64,000 bases of DNA from DATFVJ01 sp963712955 (GCA_963712955.1 CAVQKF010000011.1:496001-560000); one strand, 5' to 3'; shown: positions 45,617 to 55,003, counted from the stretch's first letter. The notes: generated by a model not told the origin, from the letters alone. A program made the numbers and translations.

Positions 45617-48211
45617 TCAATCCGTGCCCGGCCGGGGAAGATCCTCCGGCCACATCATGTCGGGTGAGTAATCGCCGCGCAGTGCGGCCAGGAGAGCACG
45701 TGTCTCGATGGTTTCGCGGTGGTCGTCGCCGCGCTTTTCCCGCTGGGCGCTGAGAACCATCTCCAGCCCGGCTACTGCTATCCGGCGTGCGCGCCGGTCG
45801 TCGCTTTGCCAGGCCTGGTAGCCGCCGGCGTAAAGTTGGAGCTGGCGGGCCAGCAGCGTGTCGGGGTGATGCTCGCCGAGGGCTTGCGCCCGGTCAGAGG
45901 TGGTGTGGCGCCATTGGTTCTCGGCGGCGGTCCATTTTCCTTGCCAGGCAAGAGCTTTTCCGATGTTGTATCTGGCGTCCAGGGTGTCTGGGTGGTCTGG
46001 GCCGAGTACCTCTTCCCGGTCGGTGACCAGCTGCCGGTAGCCTTGTTCGGCTTCGGCCCAGCGGCCTTGCCGACCGACGCACCAGCTGGTCTTGCATCTG
46101 GTGTGGAGGCGGAGAATGCGGGCATCGTGGCCTTCGGCCCCACGCTGGCGCCGACGGTCATCCAGCAGGCGGATCACCTCCTGCAGCCCTGCCTCGGCAT
46201 CTGCCCACCTGCCTTGGCGGCCCAGGGTCCAGGCCAGCTGCTGGCGGGTGCGCAACGTGTCGAGCCGTGTGGCAGCGTCTTTCATTTGCAGCTGCCTGGC
46301 CAGGATGTCGTGGAAAGCCTCCGCTGCCTCGGTCAGCCAGCCCTGCTCGCAGCGGGCCCAGGCGTGCACGTGGCGCAAGCCCAAAACATCCTGGTCATGG
46401 CATCCCAGGTCGGCGGCGAGTGTCATGGCGGTGAGCGCGAGTTGTTCGGCGCGATGTTCGGCTTTACTCCATATGTGTGCCGCGATGCAGCGCACCATGC
46501 ACGTCAGGAGGTCCCGGCGGGCACGCGGGCCGAGATGGGCAGCGGTGTGTTGCAGTAGCTCCTCAACGTGCGGGGTCAGGACGCGGAAGTAGGGCCAGTG
46601 CTCGGCGCTTCCGGTGTCCAGCGTGCGAGCGAACGCGCAGGCCGCCGCTGCAGCGCTCGCACGGACCAGCGCGGGGTCCGGTCCGCCCGCTGGTACCGGG
46701 CCGTTGTCCATCACCGCCCGGGCGTCCTCGGAGATCGCGGCGTGAACCCGGATCACCTTCCGGCCATCATCGGATTTGGACCTCTCGATGAGCCCGGCCG
46801 ATTGCAGTTCCTGCAGGCCGGTGTGGCAGTACTCAGCCAGCTGGGTTGCTGGTAGCGCCTGGCCTGGATCGAGGAGGCGGGCCAGCGGGTGAATGCCGGT
46901 TGCCGGGCGCCGCGGGGACCACGGCGGCATCGTGCCGCCGGTGATGATCTCTTCCAGGATGAGACTCGATGGCGCGTAACGTGCCAGCAGCCACAGCAAC
47001 GGCCGGGCCTGGGGGAATCCGGCCTGCCCGAGGGCGTTCAGCGACAGCTCAGGATTGTCAGCGTGATCCAGAGCGTGCCGGTACTCATCGAAGGTGCGCC
47101 CGGAGCCGAAGTCCTGTCGCAGGTACATTCCCGCGAGTCGCAGTGCCAGCGGCACATATCCCAGCCGTTGCGCCAGCGCCTGTGCTGCCGTGCGATCTCC
47201 TGCGGCCGGAGCGAGATCAGTAAGAACTTGCGCGGCGGCCCCGGGTGGCAGCGGGCCGACCGGGATCAGGTCGGCCCCGGGCCAGCTGGCCGTGTCGCCA
47301 TCGCGCGTGGTGATCAGCATAAGCCCGCGCGCGGCCCTGCGGACCCAGCCCGTCCCGTCTTGCGGGCCCAGTAACCCGGGGTCATCTGCATTGTCGATAA
47401 CCAGCAGCCAGCCCGGCTGCTCGCGTTCAAGCATCTCCCACAAGCGGTCGGCGACGTCGCTCAGGTCGGCCACGGGGCGGGTGCCCAGACGTGCCCAGTC
47501 GGCCTCGCCGACGCCTAGATCAAGGGCAACGCCAGCCAGGTCGCGGGAAAGCTGCTCCTCATCAGCGGCGCAGACCCACCAGGCCCGCCGCCGCAGGCCT
47601 TCGCGTCGTGCCCAACCTGCCACGCTGCATGCGATGGTCGATTTGCCGATCCCGGCTGCGCCCGCGAGAACCTGCGGGCGTCGAGGGCGGTGCTGCGGAT
47701 CCAGGCCCTGGGAAAGCCGGTGGATGATCCCATCCCGTCCGCGGACCACTGACGACAGCCCGGCTTCGCCAGGAAGCTCTGGTGGCATGGTGCCTTCCGC
47801 CCTCATTGCGACTGCTGGTCCCGCCGGATCATTGGCCACAGGAGCGGAATCCTGCACCGCCGCTGTGGCGGGATTGGATTCGCGGGCTCGCCGCGCGCGA
47901 TCAGCGGCTAGCCACAGCGCGGTGAAACGGGCCGCTTCCTCGTCTGGGTCGAGACGGGGGTTATGCCACGCGGCAAGCTGGCGCACGACGCATTCCACCT
48001 TCAGCCAGCCTGGCAAGCCGACCCCGCGGAGCAGGGCACCGACCTTCTCATGGCTGATGGTGTCCCGGAATTCGCCGTTAGTGATCCCCGCGGCGATCCG
48101 GCGCAGGCCCGGCTTCCCGGCCCCTTCATACAGACCGTGCAGCGCCTCCAGCAGGGCGCGATGCGGTCCGGGCGGGAGACGGTCCTCCCCTGGTAACGCG
48201 ATTCCGGTCAC
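45617..48211 (-). CDS. STAND NTPase (NB-ARC-type) with TPR C-terminus
   Basis: About 864 residues. The N-terminal region (ITNGEFRDTISHEKVGALLR, KVECVVRQLA) is the short domain often preceding actinomycete STAND ATPases. The NTPase has Walker A GAAGIGKSTIA, Walker B WLLVIDNADDPG, sensor GLMLITTRD and the GLPLAL-like motif YVPLALRLAG. The C-terminal half is tetratricopeptide repeats (GQGRWAEAEQGYRQ, DTLDARYNIGKALAWQGKW). Such proteins act as ligand-triggered switches; antiviral STANDs share this plan, but a regulatory role is equally possible. I chose the GTG at 48211 to match family N-termini. Confidence 0.85.
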   Translation of the reverse strand: MTGIALPGEDRLPPGPHRALLEALHGLYEGAGKPGLRRIAAGITNGEFRDTISHEKVGALLRGVGLPGWLKVECVVRQLAAWHNPRLDPDEEAARFTALWLAADRARRARESNPATAAVQDSAPVANDPAGPAVAMRAEGTMPPELPGEAGLSSVVRGRDGIIHRLSQGLDPQHRPRRPQVLAGAAGIGKSTIACSVAGWARREGLRRRAWWVCAADEEQLSRDLAGVALDLGVGEADWARLGTRPVADLSDVADRLWEMLEREQPGWLLVIDNADDPGLLGPQDGTGWVRRAARGLMLITTRDGDTASWPGADLIPVGPLPPGAAAQVLTDLAPAAGDRTAAQALAQRLGYVPLALRLAGMYLRQDFGSGRTFDEYRHALDHADNPELSLNALGQAGFPQARPLLWLLARYAPSSLILEEIITGGTMPPWSPRRPATGIHPLARLLDPGQALPATQLAEYCHTGLQELQSAGLIERSKSDDGRKVIRVHAAISEDARAVMDNGPVPAGGPDPALVRASAAAAACAFARTLDTGSAEHWPYFRVLTPHVEELLQHTAAHLGPRARRDLLTCMVRCIAAHIWSKAEHRAEQLALTAMTLAADLGCHDQDVLGLRHVHAWARCEQGWLTEAAEAFHDILARQLQMKDAATRLDTLRTRQQLAWTLGRQGRWADAEAGLQEVIRLLDDRRRQRGAEGHDARILRLHTRCKTSWCVGRQGRWAEAEQGYRQLVTDREEVLGPDHPDTLDARYNIGKALAWQGKWTAAENQWRHTTSDRAQALGEHHPDTLLARQLQLYAGGYQAWQSDDRRARRIAVAGLEMVLSAQREKRGDDHRETIETRALLAALRGDYSPDMMWPEDLPRPGTD

Positions 48212-48420
48212 GGCGGCACCCCCGGCGCAAACCCAGGTGTCAATAATCGTCAACACAACGGTACGGGAAGCCGGGGGACAGGAGCAACGCAACGTCAATA
48301 CCTGCTGCTCTAGTGTCAGCAAATGCTCGCGGGCTCCGTGCTGGCGCCAACCTGGAACTGAGGCCAAGGCAGCAATCCAGGCCTCATAGCTGATTCTGCC
48401 GGCAACCCCCGGAGGCGATC

Positions 48421-48612
48421 GTGGACGTGTCCGCACCAGGCTTGATCACCGCCTACCTGCTCGTGCGCCTGGCGGGCGCCACCCTGATGCTGGTGATCGT
48501 GGTCGCGATCGCCTGCCCCCTGGTCTGGTCCCGTGACACCGCGCGCCGTGCCCGTGCCCGCGACACCCTGCGCCTGCTGATCTGCCTCTTCACAGGCCGC
48601 CGGATACGGTGA
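48421..48612 (+). CDS. Small single-pass membrane protein (63 aa)
   Basis: The GTG at 48421 follows GGAGG by 5 nt. The product has one membrane segment (LVRLAGATLMLVIVVAIACP) and an Arg-rich tail (RDTARRARARD...TGRRIR). It diverges from the STAND gene. Function unknown. Confidence 0.6.
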   Translation: MDVSAPGLITAYLLVRLAGATLMLVIVVAIACPLVWSRDTARRARARDTLRLLICLFTGRRIR

Positions 48613-48874
48613 CCGGCAGCGATGCCGCCAACGGCAGAAACAAGCGCCAACCTCGGCGTGTCCGCGTGTCGCAGCCAACATGGCCGACGTGCAGGGCATA
48701 TGTTCGGTGCACGAGGTGACCATATGGACGCTGATCGTAACGCGATTGGGGACAGAGACGCCAGAATCCCAGAACCTGTGGTGTCGCTGCGCCTGACCGT
48801 CCTCGCACCCGGCAACGTCAGCCGCGTAGATCTGCCGCAGCGACAGGCAGTTCCGACCTGCGCCGGCGTGGTGG

Positions 48875-50323
48875 CTAGCCTGTGAGCGCGGCTTTACGTT
48901 CGTCGTAGGCCTGCCGGGCGACCTCTTGCAGGTGTGCATGGAACGGCTCGTCGTTGGGGACACCCCAGCTCGCCATGTAAACCAGGCACTGATTGACGCA
49001 CGTGTCGAACTCGATCAAGCTGCTCCAGTTGACCCCTTCACCGGCCAGGTCCTTGTACCTCTTCTGTTCTTCCTCGGTGAGCTTGTTCGGGTCTGCCAGC
49101 AGGTTGGGATCCTTCGCATAATCCAGCTGTTTACGTACTTGATCTTTCTGCGTCTGGTGCAGGTCTGGGATGGCGTTGATGAGTCTGATGAGGGCGTTCA
49201 GCTGCCCGAGGCGCTCGGTGCTGCGGGCCTTGATTTCTGTATCACTTAGGTCCTTGGTGAACGCCCACATCAACACGGTATTGCGGTAGCTCTCCGAGGT
49301 CGACACGTGCGTCAGCTCATGAGCCAATGACCCAAGACGCTCCCCGCTTCCCAGGGCCTTGGTGGGCTCGTTAGAGACAAAGTACTTCGGATCGTCCTTG
49401 CTGGTGAAACCACTTCCCGCCTTGCCCGGGCCCAGGTGGAGCAGCTCGACGTTGGCCACCACTTCTCGAAGTACATCGCGGGTCACCTGCGGGAGTGCCT
49501 CGTTTGTGGACATCTTGTCGAGCGTGTTGATGTCGTCCATCATGAACGTTCGCTTGTCCTCATCGGAAAGCGCATGCACCGCAGCCCAGATGGCCTGACC
49601 CAGCTCGATGCTGAGGCCGTGGAGCGTTGACTTTTCGCCGCCCAGCTTGGCCGCGACGACCTGGTCCTCAACTTCAACGAGGGCTCTGGCCTTGGCCAGT
49701 CCGTCGGCGCCGAGTGCTCGCCCGAACCCCTCGACGAGGGACCGCTCGGCGTTGGCCTCGGCCCGAAGAGCGCGCACGCCAGGCTTACGCTTGGCCTCCT
49801 TGTCGGGAAGCGCCAGATAGCCGCCGCAGGCCGTGATCAAATTGTCGAGGGCGGTGAGCTTCTCTGCGGCCTGCAGATACGTGACTTTGTGGTAGGCCTC
49901 AAGTGCGTCATCCACAGCTGTTACCTTGTCGCGGCCCCGCGATAAGGGGATCTTGTCGGTCGTCAGATCAGTGCTCGCCGTGAAGGTGGCCGGGTTCATA
50001 AGTCGCTGGACCGGAGCGCGCTCCGGGAACCGCCCAGCAGTCCCCTCAAGGGGGTGCACCACGGCGCGGGCGCCGGCCTCGGTGGCACCGGCGCGGGCGG
50101 CGCCGTCGGTGTGGACGGGGACCCTGCAGAAATCCCCGCCGAGGCGGGCCGCCATCTCTTCTGTCAGCGGGGTGGCCAGCGGCTGAGCGGGGCTGTCAAG
50201 CAGGCTGTCGACCGCGTAGCTGTAGACCGATGCGGCCAGCCGCGGGGCGGGGGTGGTGGTACGGTCCGCGGTGCGGCGGGGCTGACCGGTGTCGGGTGTC
50301 TTGCCGGGGTGGTGTATGCGCAT
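48875..50323 (-). CDS. eCIS-core (DUF4157)-like protein with zinc-metallopeptidase motif
   Basis: A 482-residue protein. Residues about 60-110 (PLTEEMAARLGGDFCRVPVH then TDGAARAGATEAGARA) match the first half of the DUF4157 eCIS core domain, found on proteins tied to extracellular contractile injection systems. The second half of that domain is missing; PVQRL follows. The long C-terminal domain carries its own HExxH site in LAHELTHVSTSESYR, implying a zinc protease. No signal peptide. The ATG at 50323 has GGAAGG 8 nt upstream. No eCIS sheath, tube or spike genes lie in the window, so this may be an orphan effector. Confidence 0.72.
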   Translation of the reverse strand: MRIHHPGKTPDTGQPRRTADRTTTPAPRLAASVYSYAVDSLLDSPAQPLATPLTEEMAARLGGDFCRVPVHTDGAARAGATEAGARAVVHPLEGTAGRFPERAPVQRLMNPATFTASTDLTTDKIPLSRGRDKVTAVDDALEAYHKVTYLQAAEKLTALDNLITACGGYLALPDKEAKRKPGVRALRAEANAERSLVEGFGRALGADGLAKARALVEVEDQVVAAKLGGEKSTLHGLSIELGQAIWAAVHALSDEDKRTFMMDDINTLDKMSTNEALPQVTRDVLREVVANVELLHLGPGKAGSGFTSKDDPKYFVSNEPTKALGSGERLGSLAHELTHVSTSESYRNTVLMWAFTKDLSDTEIKARSTERLGQLNALIRLINAIPDLHQTQKDQVRKQLDYAKDPNLLADPNKLTEEEQKRYKDLAGEGVNWSSLIEFDTCVNQCLVYMASWGVPNDEPFHAHLQEVARQAYDERKAALTG

Positions 50324-50600
50324 GGGGCGGACCTTCCGGAGGCTCGGCCGGGCGGGTGTCCTCATGGATACGTGGTGAGGGCGCGGCGGGGAATGTCCGG
50401 AGGGGCCAGTGTTCGGTGCCGGTCCGGGTGGCGGTCACCGCGTGCCAAGCGCACTGGACCAGGGCGGCGGGTGTGACACGTGACACCGCTGGGACCTGCC
50501 GGAGCGCATCCCGCCGCCCCACCCGCCGATGACCGGCCGCCACGGCTCCCACGGGTCCCAGCCAGCCGGCCGTGCCCCGGCCGCGCGCCGGGGTTCTTGG

Positions 50601-50629
50601 TTGATATATGACTGACTCACACATATCTT
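50601..50629 (+). promoter_or_regulatory. Leaderless promoter with overlapping imperfect palindrome
   Basis: TTGATA (50601-50606), 17 nt, TATCTT (50624-50629). The DUF3224 ATG is at 50636, where transcription should begin, so the mRNA is probably leaderless. GATATATG and CACATATC (50603-50628) form an imperfect inverted repeat across the promoter, a good site for the adjacent MarR regulator. Confidence 0.55.
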
Positions 50630-50635
50630 TATCCC

Positions 50636-51040
50636 ATGACGGAGATCGTGGAGACGAGATTCAAGATCGCATCGTGGGATGAGAAGCCGTACCGCGAGTT
50701 CGCCGACGGCCGCAGGTTTACCAGGGCCGACGTCGTGCTGACGGGCCCGGATGACGGACTGGCGGCCGCCTCGTTCGAGGCGTTGATGTATTACGGCGCC
50801 GACGGCACCAGTACGTACGCGACGCTCATGCAGATCACAGGGAACGTGGACGGCCGTTCTGGCAGCTTTGTGCTGCACGGCCACGGGACATATGACGGTA
50901 AGACGGCGCGCGGCGAGTCTTTCGTGGTGACGGGCTCTGGCACTGGCGAGTTGGCGGGCATCAGCGGTACAGGCGCAAGCGTGTCGACCCACAGCGACTA
51001 CCCATTCATGCCCTTCACCCTCACATACGTCATCGAGTGA
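50636..51040 (+). CDS. DUF3224 family protein
   Basis: A 134-residue beta-barrel-type protein (MTEIVETRFKIASWDEKPY ... GSFVLHGHGTYDGKTARGES ... YPFMPFTLTYVIE), typical of DUF3224 (lipocalin-like, unknown function). Its stop overlaps the MarR start by 4 nt (GTGA), so the two are translationally coupled and probably co-regulated. Confidence 0.9.
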   Translation: MTEIVETRFKIASWDEKPYREFADGRRFTRADVVLTGPDDGLAAASFEALMYYGADGTSTYATLMQITGNVDGRSGSFVLHGHGTYDGKTARGESFVVTGSGTGELAGISGTGASVSTHSDYPFMPFTLTYVIE

Positions 51041-51702
51041 GCGCACTCGAACGGGAGGCCAACCTGCTGGGCGCCCTCGCAGCGGCCATCACCGATCGCG
51101 CCTCAGCCGCGGTCGCCGCAGCCGCCGGGCAATCCCTGTCGGCAGCCGCGGCGCTTTCCGCGCTGCACCACTTCCTCGACAGGCCCACACTTGACCAACT
51201 ACGCAAGGTGCTCGGGCTCACGCCGTCGGGCGCTGTGAGGCTTGTCGACCGGCTCGAAGACGCAGGCCTGGTGACGCGCGGGCCAGGCGACGACGGCCGT
51301 TCCCGATCGGTTGCCTTGACCGAGGAGGGCAGGGAGGTAGCCATTCGAATCTCGGCCGCGCGCGCCGCGGTCCTGAGCGACGTATTGGATGAGCTTTCCA
51401 CTAGCGAGCGGGACAAGCTGCACTCGCTCATGGGTCGCCTCATGGCCAGCATTGTCAGCGGCAAGGACGGCGGTGCCTGGATCTGCCGGCTCTGCGACCT
51501 CGATGCTTGCGGCCGCGCCTCCGGTCAGTGCCCGGCGGCGAACGCTGCCGCAGCCAAGTATGCCAACTCCCAACCACACGACTGCGCCGTCCAGAGGGAC
51601 CCCGGGAAGATTGGCCGAGGTACCCCAGCCGTCGGCGAGATCCCAGTTGACCTTGAACGGCTCGGGAAGGCTGACACGTGTGTTCGGACGTCTTATCCGT
51701 AA
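51037..51702 (+). CDS. MarR-family regulator with cysteine-rich tail
   Basis: A 221-residue winged-helix regulator: TLDQLRKVLGLTPSGAVRLV as recognition region, then RGPGDDGRSRSVALTEEG as wing. After the dimer helix comes WICRLCDLDACGRASGQCPA, a four-cysteine motif found in a MarR subgroup that may sense metal or redox. The last about 45 residues (SQPHDCAVQRDPG...) have no family counterpart and may reflect a lost stop. It likely represses the DUF3224-marR operon. Confidence 0.88.
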   Translation: MSALEREANLLGALAAAITDRASAAVAAAAGQSLSAAAALSALHHFLDRPTLDQLRKVLGLTPSGAVRLVDRLEDAGLVTRGPGDDGRSRSVALTEEGREVAIRISAARAAVLSDVLDELSTSERDKLHSLMGRLMASIVSGKDGGAWICRLCDLDACGRASGQCPAANAAAAKYANSQPHDCAVQRDPGKIGRGTPAVGEIPVDLERLGKADTCVRTSYP

Positions 51703-51776
51703 CGCGCGAGGCGTGGGCTGGGCACACCTGAGGCGGCACCCCCACGCGGTGAGGCCAAGGACCAGCTCGCAGTTCT

Positions 51777-52877
51777 TCACCGCGCGATCCTCTGGCTGCT
51801 TGGGCGAGTGTAGACCTCAAGGTCGGTGGCCTTGACGGTGAGCCACACCTGGCTGCCTGGGCTCAGCGACAGCTCCGCTACGGCCGCGGCTGTGACGTCT
51901 ACAAGGGCGGGCGGCTGCCCTTGGGCGTCGAGCCGCACCCGGTCGGCAAGCAGCGTCAGGCCGGCGACCCGTGCGGGCCAGGTGTTGCGGGCGCTGCTTG
52001 CCTGTGGGCGCTGGCTGCTGACGACGACCGCGGACGGGCGGACGGCGACGAGCACGTCACCGCGCTGGCCGTGGTCGGGGATGACGAAGGCCCCGCCTCC
52101 GGCGACCGCCACCCCGGAGCCGTCGGCGCGGCCTGCGTACAGGTTCAGCCCGACGAGCTTGGCCACGTACTCCGTGGCGGGCCTGCGGGCAACGTGCGCG
52201 GGTGTGCCTTCCTGGACGATCCGCCCGTCTTCGAGGACCAGCAGCCGGTCAGCCAGGACGAGAGCTTCGAGTGGGTCGTGGGTGACGAGCAGGCATGGTC
52301 CAGCGAAGTCCGATAGGTGCCGCTTGAGCTCGGCCTGCACGTCAAGGCGGGTACGCGCGTCCAAGGCTGCCAGCGGTTCGTCCAGCAGCAGCAGCGCGGG
52401 TTCCCCGGCCAGGGCGCGGGCCAATGCCACCCGCTGAGCCTGCCCACCTGACAGATCCGCGGGCCTGCGGTCGGCGAGGCTGGTCAGGCCGAGCCGGTCG
52501 AGCCAGTAATTCGCCGCCGACCTAGCCGCCTGCCTCCCCCGGCCGCGGGCACGTGGCGAGAACGCCACGTTGCCGGCCACGCTCAGGTGCGGGAACAGCC
52601 GGTAGTCCTGGAACACGAAACCGACGGGCCGCTCCGCGGCTTCGACGAACGCTCCGGTGCCCGCGTCATCGATGACCTGCCCGGCGAGGACGATGCGGCC
52701 GGCGGCGACCGGGGTCAGCCCGGCCAGCGCACTGAGCAGGGTGGATTTCCCTGCGCCGTTCGGCCCAAGCACGCCGACCACCTGACCGGGCGCCGCGGTG
52801 AAGGTGGCGCTGAGCGTGAAGTCGCCGCGCCTGACCTCAGCATCGACGACGAGGTTGCAGCTGCCCTCGTCCGTCAC
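51777..52877 (-). CDS. modC: Molybdate ABC transporter ATP-binding protein
   Basis: A 366-residue ABC ATPase: Walker A GPNGAGKST, Q-loop FVFQDYRLFP, signature LSGGQAQR, Walker B LLLLDEPLAALD and H-loop VTHD. The C-terminal TOBE/Mop segment (GSQVWLTVKATDLEVY) distinguishes ModC/CysA-type ATPases. Its ATG overlaps the modB stop by 4 nt. Last gene of the mod operon. Confidence 0.93.
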   Translation of the reverse strand: MTDEGSCNLVVDAEVRRGDFTLSATFTAAPGQVVGVLGPNGAGKSTLLSALAGLTPVAAGRIVLAGQVIDDAGTGAFVEAAERPVGFVFQDYRLFPHLSVAGNVAFSPRARGRGRQAARSAANYWLDRLGLTSLADRRPADLSGGQAQRVALARALAGEPALLLLDEPLAALDARTRLDVQAELKRHLSDFAGPCLLVTHDPLEALVLADRLLVLEDGRIVQEGTPAHVARRPATEYVAKLVGLNLYAGRADGSGVAVAGGGAFVIPDHGQRGDVLVAVRPSAVVVSSQRPQASSARNTWPARVAGLTLLADRVRLDAQGQPPALVDVTAAAVAELSLSPGSQVWLTVKATDLEVYTRPSSQRIAR

Positions 52878-53734
52878 GGGGCCGAGCCGCCCCGCAGCCA
52901 GCGGCCACGAAGAGAGACAAGCACCGCGACGGATACAAGCAGCAGCACGAGGCTGAGCGCGATCGCCGCGTCCGGATCATTCTCCAGCGCGTAGTACACG
53001 GCGATGGGCATGGTCTCTGTGCGCCCAGGAAAGCTGCCCGCGAAGGTGATCGTGGCCCCGAACTCACCCAAGGCCCGGGCCCAGCACAAGACGGCGCCCG
53101 CTCCAAGCGAGGGGGCGATGAGCGGGACGGTGACGCGGCGGAACACGGTCATCCGTGTCGCACCCAAGGTGGCCGCCGCTTCCTCGAAGCCCTGATCGGC
53201 CGAGCGCAGCGCCCCTTCGACGGTGATGATCAGGAACGGCATGGCCACGAAGGTCTCGGCCATCACCACAGCCAGGGGCGTGAAGGGGATCGTCAGCCCG
53301 AACCAGCTGTCCAGGTACCTGCCGACCAACCCGTCGCGGCCGAACGCCAGCAGCAACGCGACCCCGCCGACCACCGGCGGGAGCACCAGGGGCAGGGTCA
53401 CGAGCGCACGAAGTAGCCGTTTCCCCGTGAAGCTGCCCCTGGCCAGCACCCACGCCAGCGGCACCCCGATGACCAGGGAGATGCCCGTGGCCGCCGACGC
53501 GGTCCACAGCGACAGCTGGAGGGCCTGGGTCGCATCCGACCCGCTCAGGACCGAGCCGAGCCTGCCCCAGGGGGCGCGGACCACCAGCCCGATCAGGGGC
53601 AGCACAAGGAAGGCCACCGCGATCAGCGCCGGTACAAGCAAGGGCGCAGGCACCGACCTCGAACCACCGCCCCGGGCGGCGCGGCGGGCCCGGTCGCGGG
53701 CCGTCAGACGCGACGGCGTGGCGAGGGTGTCCAC
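52874..53734 (-). CDS. modB: Molybdate ABC transporter permease
   Basis: A 286-residue membrane protein with five to six hydrophobic segments and the permease EAA loop (GFEEAAATLGATRMTVFRRV). The sequence PLVLPPVVGGVALLLAFG is characteristic of ModB. The GTG at 53734 (VDTLATPS) lies 22 nt after the modA stop; the longer frame to 53848 overlaps modA and is less likely. Confidence 0.92.
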   Translation of the reverse strand: MDTLATPSRLTARDRARRAARGGGSRSVPAPLLVPALIAVAFLVLPLIGLVVRAPWGRLGSVLSGSDATQALQLSLWTASAATGISLVIGVPLAWVLARGSFTGKRLLRALVTLPLVLPPVVGGVALLLAFGRDGLVGRYLDSWFGLTIPFTPLAVVMAETFVAMPFLIITVEGALRSADQGFEEAAATLGATRMTVFRRVTVPLIAPSLGAGAVLCWARALGEFGATITFAGSFPGRTETMPIAVYYALENDPDAAIALSLVLLLVSVAVLVSLRGRWLRGGSAP

Positions 53735-53756
53735 TGTGGCCGCCCCGGTTCGGGGG

Positions 53757-54557
53757 TCAGGGCTTCTCGAACCCGGCGGCGGCGAGCACGCTCTGGCCCG
53801 CGGGGGACAAGACGTAGGCGGCGAAGGCCTGCGCGGTGGCCGCGTCACCGCTCTTGCTGATCGCGGCGATCGGATAGGACGTCGAGGCGTTGAGGTCAGC
53901 CGGGATCTGCACGCCCGTGACCTTTGCGCCCGCGGCCTTCACGTCGGTCACATAAACCATGCCCGCGTCGACGGCGTCGAGTTCGACCTTGCCCAGGACC
54001 GATTTCACGTCCGGCTCGAGTGTGACCGGCTTGACCGTGACCTTGGCGTTGGCGAACACCTTCGCCGCGGTGGACCCGCACGGCACCTGCGGCTGGCACA
54101 ACGCGACCTTGACGGACGACTTCGCCAGGTCGTTAACGGACGTGACGCCCGCGGGATTGGCTGGCGGCACCGCCACTTCCATCACATTGCTGGCGAATGT
54201 CGCCGGATTGGACGCGTCGCCGGCGGCGACCACCTGCTGCATGTTCGTTGGGCTCGCCGACGCGAACACGTCAGCCGGTGCGCCGTTGACGATCTGGGTG
54301 GCCAGGGCAGAGCTCGCACCGAAGCTGAACGTCACCTTCGCCCCTGGATGGGCGGCCTCGAACTGCTTCCCGAGTTGGGTAAAGGTTCCAAGCAGCGAGG
54401 ACGCGGCGAACACGGTGATCGATCCCGACAGCGACGTGGACGCCGAACTGCTCGCGCTTGCCGACGCCGCCGAGCTTCCCGAACTGCTTGACCCGCAACC
54501 GGCCAGGGCCGACGCCACGAGCCCGGCTGCGATGAGGGTGACGGCCAAACGGCGCAC
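53757..54557 (-). CDS. modA: Molybdate-binding lipoprotein
   Basis: A 266-residue extracellular solute-binding lipoprotein. The signal peptide MRRLAVTLIAAGLVASALAG ends in lipobox LAGC, followed by a Ser/Ala-rich linker. The ModA fold follows (ITVFAASSLLGTFTQLGKQF, then FGASSALATQIVNGAPADVF). The GTG at 54557 has TAGGAG 5 nt upstream, overlapping the stop of the regulator gene. It delivers molybdate to ModBC for the molybdopterin enzymes, plausibly including the formate dehydrogenase of this window. Confidence 0.95.
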   Translation of the reverse strand: MRRLAVTLIAAGLVASALAGCGSSSSGSSAASASASSSASTSLSGSITVFAASSLLGTFTQLGKQFEAAHPGAKVTFSFGASSALATQIVNGAPADVFASASPTNMQQVVAAGDASNPATFASNVMEVAVPPANPAGVTSVNDLAKSSVKVALCQPQVPCGSTAAKVFANAKVTVKPVTLEPDVKSVLGKVELDAVDAGMVYVTDVKAAGAKVTGVQIPADLNASTSYPIAAISKSGDAATAQAFAAYVLSPAGQSVLAAAGFEKP

Positions 54558-54565
54558 TGTGACTC

Positions 54566-55003
54566 CTAGGTTGGGTCTCGCCTGGAGCGAGATAAGCGGA
54601 TCTTGGGGATCTCGACGGACACGTTCGTCGCCTTGACGGCTGCGACCGCGAGCACTCCCGGCTCAAGGCCGAGCTCGTCGACGGCCTCGCGGCTGAGCAG
54701 CGACACGAACCTGTGCGGTCCCGCCTGGATCTCCACCTGAGCCATCACGGTGTCGCGGACCACACGGGTGACCAGGCCGCTGAACCGGTTGCGGGCCGAA
54801 TGAGCGACCGCTTCTCCGCCTTCCGCGTGGCTGGCGGACTCGGCCCGCTCCTGCGCGAACCGGGCGAGTGCGACCCCGTCCACAGCCAGCCGCCCTGAGG
54901 GGTCCGTGGTCCTTTCTATCCGGCCCCCATCGGCCCAGCGGCGCAGGGTGTCGTAGCTGACCCCGAGGAGGTCCGCGGCTTCCTTGATCCGAAACTTCGG
55001 CAC
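54566..55003 (-). CDS. HTH-Mop (TOBE) molybdate-responsive regulator
   Basis: A 145-residue protein. The N-terminus is an excisionase/MerR-like DNA-binding helix-turn-helix (RIKEAADLLGVSYDTLRRWA). The C-terminus is one Mop/TOBE molybdate-binding module (GLVTRVVRDTVMAQVEIQAG ... VLAVAAVKATNVSVEI). This arrangement replaces ModE in actinobacteria. First gene of the mod operon, 8 nt from modA, so it probably represses its own operon when molybdate is plentiful. Confidence 0.88.
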   Translation of the reverse strand: MPKFRIKEAADLLGVSYDTLRRWADGGRIERTTDPSGRLAVDGVALARFAQERAESASHAEGGEAVAHSARNRFSGLVTRVVRDTVMAQVEIQAGPHRFVSLLSREAVDELGLEPGVLAVAAVKATNVSVEIPKIRLSRSRRDPT

